This document shows, one piece after another, positions 1 to 6,991 of a DNA stretch of 64,000 bases (positions within the stretch are counted from its first letter, which is position 1; every line of letters begins with the position of its first letter). The notes beneath the pieces were generated by a model. The model worked only from the letters and a program-made list of their open reading frames with translations. It was not told where the DNA came from and made no database searches. Made by a program: the position numbers and the translations under genes. The stretch is from Mycobacterium paraseoulense (GTDB lineage Bacteria; Actinomycetota; Actinomycetes; Mycobacteriales; Mycobacteriaceae). Location of the stretch: the NCBI RefSeq assembly GCF_010731655.1, contig NZ_AP022619.1:4836001-4900000 (forward strand), read 5' to 3'.

Positions 1-2
1 TG

Positions 3-167
3 CAGCACCGCAATGCCGGCCTGGCGATCATCCCGGCCGGCTCCATCGCGGTGGTGTGCTGGCTGGCGGCGACGGGGCTGCTCATCGGGCTGGCGGTGCT
101 GGACAGGCTGCTGGATCGTCGCAGTGACGCTGCCGACCAGCAGATTTCGCGCGACGTATGCCCGTAG
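3..167 (+). CDS. C-terminal end of a membrane protein (partial)
   Basis: An open frame enters from the left edge and stops at TAG 165-167, giving 54 residues. It contains one hydrophobic segment (AGSIAVVCWLAATGLLIGLA) followed by a charged tail (DRLLDRRSDAADQQ), the look of a last transmembrane helix and cytoplasmic tail. Its position immediately before mgtA matches Rv0556, a small membrane protein in H37Rv; this assignment rests on gene order. No function can be given from the fragment. Confidence 0.6.
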   Translation, partial: QHRNAGLAIIPAGSIAVVCWLAATGLLIGLAVLDRLLDRRSDAADQQISRDVCP

Positions 168-205
168 GCAACCTTTTCGACAGTCGGTGCTGACACCGTG
201 ATGTT

Positions 206-1360
206 GTGCGCGTTGCCATCGTCGCCGAATCGTTCCTGCCGGAAGTCAACGGTGTCAGCAACTCGGTGATCCGGGTGCTCGAGCACCTGCGCCGGACGGG
301 TCACGAAGCCCTCGTCATCGCCCCGGACACCCCGCCCGGTGCGCCCCCAGCGGATCGCGTCTACGACGGAATCCGCGTGCATCGGGTTCCGTCGCGGATG
401 TTTCCCAAGGTGACCACGCTGCCGCTCGGTGTGCCGATGCCCCGGATGGTCAAGGTGCTGCGCGGATTCGACCCGCACGTCGTGCATCTGGCCTCGCCGG
501 CGCTGTTGGGCTACGGCGGGGTGAAGGCGGCGCGGTGGCTGGGGGTGCCGACGGTCGCGGTGTATCAAACCGACGTACCGGGTTTCGCGGCGAGCTACGG
601 CATCCCGATGACGACACGGGCCGCGTGGGCCTGGTTCCGCCATCTGCACAGCCTCGCCGACCGCACCCTGGCGCCGTCCAGCGTGACGATGGAATCGCTT
701 GTCGCGCACCGCTTCCCCCGGGTCCACCACTGGGCGCGCGGGGTCGACGTGCTGCGGTTCGCGCCGTCGGCACGCGACGAGGCGCTCAGGCGGCAATGGT
801 CGCCCCAGGGCAAGCCGATCGTCGGCTTCGTGGGCCGGTTGGCGCCCGAGAAGCACGTCGAGCGGCTGATTCCGCTGGCCGCGCGGGAGGCGCTACAGGT
901 CGTCGTCGTCGGTGATGGCGTGGACCGGAACAAGTTGCAAAAGGCAATGCCGACAGCGGTTTTCACCGGAGCTCTGTACGGTGACGAACTCGCGGCGGCG
1001 TACGCCAGCATGGACGTCTTCGTGCATCCCGGCGAGCACGAGACATTCTGCCAAGTCGTGCAGGAAGCGCTGGCGTCGGGGTTGCCGGTGATCGCCCCCG
1101 ACGCCGGCGGCCCACGTGACCTCGTCACGCCGTGGCGCACCGGTTTGTTACTGGGCGTCGACGAGTTCGAAGCGAAGTTGCCGGCGGCCGTCACCCATTT
1201 GATCGACGAACGCCAGCGTTACGCGCCGGCCGCCCGGCGCAGCGTGCTCGGCCGCAGCTGGCCGGTCATCTGTGACGAGCTGCTCGGCCACTACGAGGCC
1301 GTGCTGTCGCCGTTTGCCCGCCGGCGGATGTTCGCCAAGCGGTACGCGCAGGGGCAGTGA
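206..1360 (+). CDS. mgtA: GT4 alpha-mannosyltransferase MgtA
   Basis: GT-B fold glycosyltransferase of family GT4, 384 aa from a GTG start. The N-terminal Rossmann half opens with [20 protein letters not shown], the typical acceptor-side start of this family. The C-terminal half carries [14 protein letters not shown] near residue 208 and the nucleotide-sugar ExxxxxxxE region in [20 protein letters not shown]. Its order before menG matches Rv0557, a GDP-mannose-dependent transferase acting on glycolipid acceptors in lipomannan-type synthesis at the inner face of the membrane. No strong Shine-Dalgarno sequence precedes the GTG; it was chosen because the hydrophobic first strand starts directly after it. 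Confidence 0.9.
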   Translation: MRVAIVAESFLPEVNGVSNSVIRVLEHLRRTGHEALVIAPDTPPGAPPADRVYDGIRVHRVPSRMFPKVTTLPLGVPMPRMVKVLRGFDPHVVHLASPALLGYGGVKAARWLGVPTVAVYQTDVPGFAASYGIPMTTRAAWAWFRHLHSLADRTLAPSSVTMESLVAHRFPRVHHWARGVDVLRFAPSARDEALRRQWSPQGKPIVGFVGRLAPEKHVERLIPLAAREALQVVVVGDGVDRNKLQKAMPTAVFTGALYGDELAAAYASMDVFVHPGEHETFCQVVQEALASGLPVIAPDAGGPRDLVTPWRTGLLLGVDEFEAKLPAAVTHLIDERQRYAPAARRSVLGRSWPVICDELLGHYEAVLSPFARRRMFAKRYAQGQ

Positions 1361-1582
1361 GCTAGCGGTCAGCCCCGCGCCGGCCATCGCTGCGGGATGA
1401 TTTGCTGTCGGCATCTTTGCTGAACGCTTCTCGCGGCCGTGTGTCGCGCTCTAACATCCAAGTTTGGTGCCGGATCGGCGGGGCAAGGTCGACGACTTGA
1501 TCACCGGCCGCATCGATGGATGGGTGATCCCGACCAAGCTCTGGGTCGCAGGGGCAGGATTGGCCTGATAGGAGGGGTCAGC

Positions 1583-2209
1583 ATGTCTTCCCATTTGGAG
1601 GTGTGGAAACCCTCGGGACGGGAGCTGATCGCGCTGAGCGGTGAACGAGTGACCCTGGGCAAGGCCTTGACCAACGCCGTGTCGTTCGAGCACGACCCGA
1701 CCGTGTCCCGCGTGCACGCCGTCTTGGAGAACTTCGGGCAAGCGTGGTCCGTGCGGGATCTCGGTAGCCGCAACGGCACCTACGTCAACGGGGAAAAGAT
1801 CGCCGCGGAACGGATCCTGCGGTCTGGAGACGAATTACGCCTGGGCAGTTCACGGTTGGTCTTCTGGATGACAAGGGGGGCCGACGAAGCACCGGGTGAT
1901 CAAGAAACCGAAACCGGCAAGTCCGTCCTGCGACCGCCTCGGATGACCCAGCGCGAACTCGAGGTCCTCAAGGTGTTGTGTCGGCCGTTCGTCTCCGATG
2001 ACCCGTTTCCCGAGCCCGCGTCGGTTCGTCGGATGGCCCAGGAGCTGTTCGTTACGGAGGCGGCCGTCAAGCAGCATCTGCAACACCTGTACGACAAGTT
2101 CGGTATCAACGCCGATGGAGATCGTCGGGTCCGGCTGGCCAACGCGGCCATCCGCCTCGGGGCTGTCAACCGCTCCATGCTGCGTGAGCGTCGCCCGCGG
2201 CAACGGTGA
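1583..2209 (+). CDS. FHA-domain protein with C-terminal helix-turn-helix
   Basis: 208-aa protein. ATG 1583 is chosen because AGGAGGGG lies just upstream; the frame stays open to 1439, but that extension looks non-coding. Residues about 18-95 form an FHA phosphothreonine-binding domain (SRVHAVL, DLGSRNGTYVNG). Residues about 120-195 look like a DNA-binding helix-turn-helix (MTQRELEVLKVL, then FVTEAAVKQHLQHLYDKFGI). FHA domains usually read Ser/Thr kinase phosphorylation, so this is probably a phospho-responsive regulator. It converges on the ECF sigma gene with only 12 bases between stop codons, so it may belong to the RiPP locus, but there is no direct proof. Confidence 0.8.
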   Translation: MSSHLEVWKPSGRELIALSGERVTLGKALTNAVSFEHDPTVSRVHAVLENFGQAWSVRDLGSRNGTYVNGEKIAAERILRSGDELRLGSSRLVFWMTRGADEAPGDQETETGKSVLRPPRMTQRELEVLKVLCRPFVSDDPFPEPASVRRMAQELFVTEAAVKQHLQHLYDKFGINADGDRRVRLANAAIRLGAVNRSMLRERRPRQR

Positions 2210-2221
2210 GCGGCCGCGTCA

Positions 2222-2983
2222 CTAGGAGACCTTGTCGAGCACCCCGCCGCCGAGCATGGCGACGGCGTTGAGGGCGCTGCGGCGGTATTCGTCGCATGTG
2301 GGGCACGACTCGATATGGCGCGCAATGCGTTTGCGCATCAGGACGGTGAACTGTTGGTCCCAGCCGGACAGCTCCGCGGAGAGGCGCGGGCATCCGTTCT
2401 GGGGAGCGCGGCGGGCCACCAACAGCGCCCCCAACGAGCGTTCAATGGTGTCGCGCAGCCGCTGCAGCAGCTTCTTGGTCGAGTCATAGCTGATGCCGAG
2501 CGTTCGTGCGAGCTCGGCTCCGGTCATGCCACGGCGGTAGGCGAGCTCCAGCACCTGGCGGTCGCGCTCGGACAATCCGCCGGCGGCCTGGGCGATCAGT
2601 TGGCGGAGTTCGTTCTGGGCCGTGAGCGTGAACGGCCCCGGGCCGGTGGCCGCGTTGTCGGGCAGCTCGTCGGACGCGGCCTCGCGGCGGCGTTCGGACA
2701 GGGTCCGCAGTGCGCTGCGCCGGGCGATGGCGTAGAGCCACGGCCTCAGCTTGTCCGCGTCACGAAGCTTCGGCAACTCTGTCGTCGCCGTGCAGAAGAC
2801 CTCTTGCACGCAGTCAGAGGCCGCGTGCCGATCGCGCAGCATGCCGACGCAGTAGGCGTGCAGCGGGGCGGCGTAGCGGTGGTAGATCCCGGCCAGCGCG
2901 GCGCGATCGCCGGCCGCAGCAGCCCGGGCGAGGTCCGCGTCGCTCACGATGGGGCTGTTCGGCAGTGTGGTCATGAAACTCAT
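2222..2983 (-). CDS. ECF sigma factor with C-terminal HxxxCxxC motif
   Basis: 253-aa sigma-70 family protein with region 2 (DCVQEVFCTATTELPKL, LRPWLYAIARR) and region 4 (LSERDRQVLELAYRRGMTG, then ELARTLGISYDSTKKLLQRL). After region 4 comes an extension of about 60 residues carrying H223-x3-C227-x2-C230 (HIESCPTC), the motif of zinc-binding anti-sigma domains. It thus looks like a sigma factor with a built-in ZAS-like regulator; no separate anti-sigma gene is adjacent. It is the nearest regulator to the three identical bipartite promoters of the RiPP locus, so I infer that it drives them. The start is ATG 2983; ATG 2974 is an alternative. Confidence 0.85.
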   Translation of the reverse strand: MSFMTTLPNSPIVSDADLARAAAAGDRAALAGIYHRYAAPLHAYCVGMLRDRHAASDCVQEVFCTATTELPKLRDADKLRPWLYAIARRSALRTLSERRREAASDELPDNAATGPGPFTLTAQNELRQLIAQAAGGLSERDRQVLELAYRRGMTGAELARTLGISYDSTKKLLQRLRDTIERSLGALLVARRAPQNGCPRLSAELSGWDQQFTVLMRKRIARHIESCPTCDEYRRSALNAVAMLGGGVLDKVS

Positions 2984-3024
2984 GACTGAAATGCTCGGCG
3001 ATGGCGGGTGATCTCGTAATTACC

Positions 3025-3042
3025 GTGGAAGCCAGTTTCCAC
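3025..3042. promoter_or_regulatory. Inverted repeat upstream of the sigma gene
   Basis: GTGGAA-N6-TTCCAC is a perfect 6-bp inverted repeat 42 bases before the sigma start codon. It could be an operator in the sigma promoter region. It does not resemble the bipartite promoters of the peptide genes, so the sigma gene may be under different control. Confidence 0.3.
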
Positions 3043-3136
3043 TCCCGAAAGGGAAGGGTTTCCTATCCGTTTGGTAAGGGTTTGTTCGGCAAGTGCCGGT
3101 AAGCCGACTCGGCTGCGGGGAGCATGCCGACGACGA

Positions 3137-3176
3137 CCACCGCCCCATCACCGTTACCTCGGTGATGGGGCGGTGG
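3137..3176 (-). terminator. 17-bp hairpin after precursor gene 1
   Basis: A perfect 17-bp stem (3137-3153 CCACCGCCCCATCACCG with 3160-3176) closes a 6-base loop, 27 bases after the stop codon of the precursor gene at 3204. There is no T-run after it, as is common for mycobacterial terminators. Its arm shares ACCGCCCCA with the hairpin behind the other precursor gene. Confidence 0.75.
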
Positions 3177-3203
3177 CGACGATCTTGACGTGTTATGGGC
3201 AGC

Positions 3204-3389
3204 TCACGCCTTCGTCTTGGTGTGCGCCGTGCGGGTGCCGGTGCCGTTTCCGGTGCCGGTCCCCGTGCCGTGGCCGGTGCCCGTGCCGGTGCCGTTGCCG
3301 CGGCCGCCGTGGGCGATGCGCAGCTCGTCGGCGGTCAGTGTGCGGATGCTCTGCCGGCGCAGCGCGATCTTGTCGTGGTTGATACTCAT
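3204..3389 (-). CDS. RiPP precursor peptide 1 (Gly/Thr-rich, Cys-free)
   Basis: 61-aa peptide. ATG 3389 is preceded by AGAAGGAAAGG and by a promoter at 3445-3475. Residues 1-29 are a leader with LRRQSIRTLTADELR ending in AHGG, a double-glycine site for a C39 peptidase. Residues 30-61 would be the core: alternating Gly-Thr with Asn, His, Lys and Arg, containing 11 Thr and no Cys or Ser. The leader is nearly identical to that of the peptide gene at 3602-3829. With the adjacent LanB dehydratase, many core Thr could become dehydrobutyrine; without Cys, no lanthionine could form. The core is coded by GGC/ACC repeats prone to slippage. Bioactivity is unknown. Confidence 0.85.
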   Translation of the reverse strand: MSINHDKIALRRQSIRTLTADELRIAHGGRGNGTGTGTGHGTGTGTGNGTGTRTAHTKTKA

Positions 3390-3444
3390 GTGACCTTTCC
3401 TTCTGGTGATTTGTTGACGGCAAGCCCGGGTGGGCCCGCTCATA

Positions 3445-3475
3445 GGTAGGAGCGCCGGCGACGTCGAAGGGTGAC
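3445..3475 (-). promoter_or_regulatory. Bipartite ECF-type promoter of precursor gene 1
   Basis: On the minus strand GTCACC, 16 bases, then GCTCCTACC. The same two blocks with the same 16-base spacing occur at 3885-3915 and 9650-9680. The -10-like block ends 55 bases before ATG 3389, leaving a leader of about 48 bases. The adjacent ECF sigma factor is the likely reader. Confidence 0.8.
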
Positions 3476-3537
3476 CCTTTTCCCGCGGAGATTTTGCACT
3501 TGCCGAACCCGGCCGGTTACCTGCCGGCACAGCGAGA

Positions 3538-3576
3538 ACCGCCCCACAATCGACACCAAATCGGTTGTGGGGCGGT
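3538..3576 (-). terminator. 16-bp hairpin between the two precursor genes
   Basis: ACCGCCCCACAA (3538-3549) pairs perfectly with 3565-3576. Four more pairs, one a G-T wobble, extend the stem to 16 bp around a 7-base loop. It begins 25 bases after the stop of precursor gene 2 and upstream of the promoter of precursor gene 1, so it would end or attenuate transcription from precursor 2. No T-run follows. Confidence 0.7.
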
Positions 3577-3601
3577 CTCTTCGGGTAGGCGCTGGGCTCT
3601 G

Positions 3602-3829
3602 CTAGGCCACCGTCAGCGTCTGCGTGGGTAAATGAGTAGCCGTCGGATTGGTGCTGGTGCCTGTGTGCGTTCCCGAGCTGGGCATCGTGGTGTGTTTGGT
3701 GGTCCTGCCCGTGCCGTTGCCACCGCCGGTGCCGTTGCCGCCCTGACCGCCGTGGGCCATGCGCAGCTCGTCGCCGGTCAAGGCGCGGATGCTTTGCCGG
3801 CGCAGGGCCAGCTTGTCGTTGGTGTTCAT
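3602..3829 (-). CDS. RiPP precursor peptide 2 (Thr-rich, Cys-free)
   Basis: 75-aa peptide. ATG 3829 follows AGGAGAGAC; the open frame upstream to 3907 contains the promoter and is not coding. Residues 1-28 are a leader (LALRRQSIRALTGDELRMAHGG region) ending in Gly-Gly, almost identical to that of peptide 1. The 47-residue core starts with a Gly/Asn/Thr stretch like peptide 1, then continues into a distinct Thr-rich tail with Pro. It has 15 Thr, 3 Ser and no Cys. It lies 87 bases after the LanB stop codon and has its own promoter. The predicted fate is dehydration by LanB and leader removal during export. Confidence 0.85.
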   Translation of the reverse strand: MNTNDKLALRRQSIRALTGDELRMAHGGQGGNGTGGGNGTGRTTKHTTMPSSGTHTGTSTNPTATHLPTQTLTVA

Positions 3830-3884
3830 CGTCTCTCCTGATTGTGATTTGTGTTGGCGCGGACCGGGTTTGGCCGCACTCACA

Positions 3885-3915
3885 GGTAGGAGCGACAAAC
3901 CTGGCAAAGCGTGAC
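3885..3915 (-). promoter_or_regulatory. Bipartite ECF-type promoter of precursor gene 2
   Basis: On the minus strand GTCACG, 16 bases, then GCTCCTACC. The upstream block begins 2 bases after the lanB stop codon (3917-3919), so the operon can be read through or restarted here. It shares sequence and spacing with the sites at 3445-3475 and 9650-9680. Confidence 0.8.
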
Positions 3916-3916
3916 G

Positions 3917-6900
3917 CTATTTCGCCCGCGCCAATCGGCTCGCGTAGTGGCGATCCAGAAAGTTCAGCAGGACGAGTTCGTGAGTGCGGGCGGCCGAGCG
4001 CAGCAGCCGCACGGCGTTCAGGTGGCTGAAGCTGTGCAGCAGCTCCGGATAGGACCGGGTCAGCTCACCCCGCCTGGAAAGGTCCGCCAGCTCCGCGAGC
4101 AAGGGCGCCATCCGGTCGGATCGCCGCCTGAACACCAGGCGCGCGGCTTCGTACGGGTGCCCCTCGCCGTCATCGAGCAGCGCGGTGATGTCGGCGCGCT
4201 CGCGGCGCCAGCGCTGCCCGATCCCGGGATCCAGGTTGGCGGCGTTGGGGTATTCCGGCCGGTATCCGGCGGCCCCGCTCTTGGCCCAGTCGCGGCGCTC
4301 GTGGATGTCCAGGCCCGCATCGGCCAGGAGGCGGTCGGTGGCATACAGGCACAACCGCCAGCGCGCGTCGGCCGCCTCCTCGCCGCCGAGCATGCCCAGG
4401 ACTCGCAGCACGGCCTCGCTGTCGACCGCATGGATCCGCTCGGCCAGCTCGACGCCGGCGTCGCCGCCGTAGCGTTCGATCTCGCGGTGGTACGTGTCGG
4501 TCGCGAACTTCCATATCGTCCCGTCGGCGAGCCGTGGCGCCAGGGCGTCGGTCAGTGCCGGGAGGGCGTGGTCGCGCAGCGCGGCGGGGTCCCCGTGCAA
4601 CCGGAGCCGCAGATGATGTTCGGGGTCGGCATAGCGCAGGAAGAACCAGTGGTCGACAACGCCGCTTTCGCGCAGCTGTTCGATGACGGGCCCGACGGTG
4701 TCGGTGAGGATGTGATCGGCCGACGCCGTACCCGTGTACGCCTTGAGGTAGAGCCACGGGCTGCCGGGTGCGAACGTCCGGCGCACCGTGGGCGCGGTCC
4801 ACGACCGGGGGGCGGGTGCCGGTTCGCCGCGGCGGAGGAACGGCACGATGAGTTCGTGGGCGAACCGGCCTTGCGGGCCGCCGGCGACCCCGGTGGGCAG
4901 GACCTCCTCGAGGATCGCCTCGGTCCGCCCGCGCAGCACCTTGGCGGCCGCGGCGGTCAGGGCGGGGCTGGCCGTGTCGACGTACAGGCGGTTGTCGCCG
5001 TCGGCGATGAGCAGCTCGCCGGGTAGCCCCCGCTCACGGGCGAGCGCCGCCCATGCGGCCACGGCGTCGGACCCGGTGACCCGGGCGATCTCGTCCGCCG
5101 ACAGCCGCCACCGCGCCCGTGCCAGGACCAGGCGCCCGGAGGTGACTCGGGGCAACGCCGGCGCCCCTGCCAGGGCGCCCCAATCCCACGTAAGCCCGCC
5201 GGCCACCCCGTCGCTTTGCAGTGCCGCGAGAAACCGGTAAACCCCGAAGCCGCGCCACGCCGGGTTGTGGGCGGTGGTCAGCCGCGGCCTGACTTCGGCG
5301 CCCAGCCGCGGGCTGTAGAGGACGACGCGGTCACCGTCGAGACGCACGGTCAGCTCGTCGACACTGAGCTGACGATCCGCGGGTGCCCCCGAACGACCCA
5401 ACAGGACCAGCTCGTAGTCGCGCAACACCGGCCGGGCCAACACATTCCCGACACGGCCTTCCGGCAGGTGGACGATCTCGGCGAACACGACACCGGGCGA
5501 CTGGGCCTCCTCGGCGCGCAGGTGGGCTCGTACCGCGTCGGACATGCGCGCATCGCCGTGACAGAACCGGCCGAGTAGCTGAGCTCCCGAAGGCCCGTAA
5601 ACGCAGTCGATCTCGATACCGTCCTCGAGGAGGCTGGCGTTGACCGCCAGGCCGTCGGGCAACGGCGGCGGCGACGGCGATTCCAGGCGCGCGACGGTAG
5701 GGGCGTCGAGTTCGAGGCTGGCAGCGCCGCTTTCGCGGGTGCGGATCATCATGTCGAGCAGGACGGCGTCGCGCGCGGTGAACGCATACTGCGGTGCCAC
5801 ACCGCCCAGGTCGAGGCCGGTCAGCAGTGGCGACTCGTCGGCGGCCGGGTGCGTCGACGGGTCGAATCCGACGCCCATCTCCTCGTCGAGCGCCTCCATC
5901 AGCGGGACCTCGCGGTCCTCGTAGCGCGCCGCGAACTGCTGCTTGAACCGAATCAGCGCCGGATCCTCGCCGCCGGTGGACAACCGATGCAGCAGGTGCA
6001 CGCCCTCGGTGAGCAGTCGCACCGCGTCGGATCCAAGCCTCAGACCGGACCCGGCCCGGTGCAGGTCGACCTGGATCAGCCGGGCTTCGTCGCCTTCGCC
6101 GGCCAGCTCGAGCAGGGTTGCGGCCGCGGCACCGTAGGCCTCCGGCGGATTTCCCAGCCCGGCGGCGTCCAGCCGGGCGAGCTCGTCGGATACCCGCCGC
6201 AACGCCTCCGACGTCGCGGCGAAGGCCGGTCCGCTCAGCGATGACATCAGCTGCGCCAGCGGTTCTGGGCCCGTTACCGCGGGCTCTGCCACCGGCGTCA
6301 GGACCTTGGCCTCGATCAGGGCATCGACGTACTCGCGGGCCTCGCCGCGCTCGACTACCATCCCTTCGGCAACGGCCTCGACGACCGTGTCCACCGAACA
6401 GCCGCCGGCGGCCGCGTCCAGCGCACACCGCAACGGCGCGTCGTCCTCGATAACGACCAGATGATGCGAGCGACGGCCCTCGCGAAGCCGGCTTTCGATG
6501 AGGCGCACGGCCCCGGCGGCGTGGTAGCGGCTGGAGTTGGGTTCCACCATCATCGCCGGCCGTGTCGCCGGATCCGCGAGCAGCCGCTGCACCAGCGCCG
6601 CCAGCACCTCGGTGTCGGGCCGGCTGTGCCGACTGACCCGCTGCGGGCCGTCGACCACCAGCGCGGTGGCTCCCGGATCTGGGCTCACCTCGCCCAGCGC
6701 GCAGCCCGCGAAAAGTCCGAAAGGGGTTGCGCGGGTGCACATGCGCGTCAGGTACGCGGTCACCGAGGCAATCACCCGGTCGTCGGGATCGCCCGCGGCC
6801 AAGCATCGCATCAACCCGGGTGAGGCGAGGTGCAGGGCCTCGCGAACCTCCGGCCGCGCAACGAGGGTCCGCCAGTGGTCGGAATCGGCGCGCAGGCAAT

Positions 6901-6982
6901 CCAATTCCTGCAGTGGCAGCAACGGCGCGCGCATCACGAAGAAGCCGCTCGGAGTCAGTGTGGACGTCGATGGAGCGTTCAT
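3917..6982 (-). CDS. Full-length LanB-type lantibiotic dehydratase
   Basis: 1021-aa class I lanthipeptide dehydratase. Such enzymes glutamylate Ser/Thr of a precursor using glutamyl-tRNA, then eliminate glutamate to leave dehydroamino acids. The N-terminal glutamylation domain shows the family signatures RAPLLP (18-23) and TPFGLFAG (86-93). The C-terminal elimination domain, from about residue 730, shows RYADPEHHLRLRL, YHREIERYGG and SFSHLNAVRLL with a His near 987, matching the Arg/Glu/His positions of this domain. Both halves appear complete, unlike split thiopeptide enzymes or PEARL ligases. ATG 6982 follows AAGGTAGG, 9 bases after the transporter stop. No LanC gene lies nearby. Confidence 0.92.
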   Translation of the reverse strand: MNAPSTSTLTPSGFFVMRAPLLPLQELDCLRADSDHWRTLVARPEVREALHLASPGLMRCLAAGDPDDRVIASVTAYLTRMCTRATPFGLFAGCALGEVSPDPGATALVVDGPQRVSRHSRPDTEVLAALVQRLLADPATRPAMMVEPNSSRYHAAGAVRLIESRLREGRRSHHLVVIEDDAPLRCALDAAAGGCSVDTVVEAVAEGMVVERGEAREYVDALIEAKVLTPVAEPAVTGPEPLAQLMSSLSGPAFAATSEALRRVSDELARLDAAGLGNPPEAYGAAAATLLELAGEGDEARLIQVDLHRAGSGLRLGSDAVRLLTEGVHLLHRLSTGGEDPALIRFKQQFAARYEDREVPLMEALDEEMGVGFDPSTHPAADESPLLTGLDLGGVAPQYAFTARDAVLLDMMIRTRESGAASLELDAPTVARLESPSPPPLPDGLAVNASLLEDGIEIDCVYGPSGAQLLGRFCHGDARMSDAVRAHLRAEEAQSPGVVFAEIVHLPEGRVGNVLARPVLRDYELVLLGRSGAPADRQLSVDELTVRLDGDRVVLYSPRLGAEVRPRLTTAHNPAWRGFGVYRFLAALQSDGVAGGLTWDWGALAGAPALPRVTSGRLVLARARWRLSADEIARVTGSDAVAAWAALARERGLPGELLIADGDNRLYVDTASPALTAAAAKVLRGRTEAILEEVLPTGVAGGPQGRFAHELIVPFLRRGEPAPAPRSWTAPTVRRTFAPGSPWLYLKAYTGTASADHILTDTVGPVIEQLRESGVVDHWFFLRYADPEHHLRLRLHGDPAALRDHALPALTDALAPRLADGTIWKFATDTYHREIERYGGDAGVELAERIHAVDSEAVLRVLGMLGGEEAADARWRLCLYATDRLLADAGLDIHERRDWAKSGAAGYRPEYPNAANLDPGIGQRWRRERADITALLDDGEGHPYEAARLVFRRRSDRMAPLLAELADLSRRGELTRSYPELLHSFSHLNAVRLLRSAARTHELVLLNFLDRHYASRLARAK

Positions 6983-6991
6983 TGCGGTTGC

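Noticed and set aside
3237..3300. Tandem GTGCCG-like repeat that might suggest a CRISPR or structural repeat
   Set aside because: Units are 6 bases without unique spacers and lie inside the precursor gene, where they encode Gly-Thr pairs.
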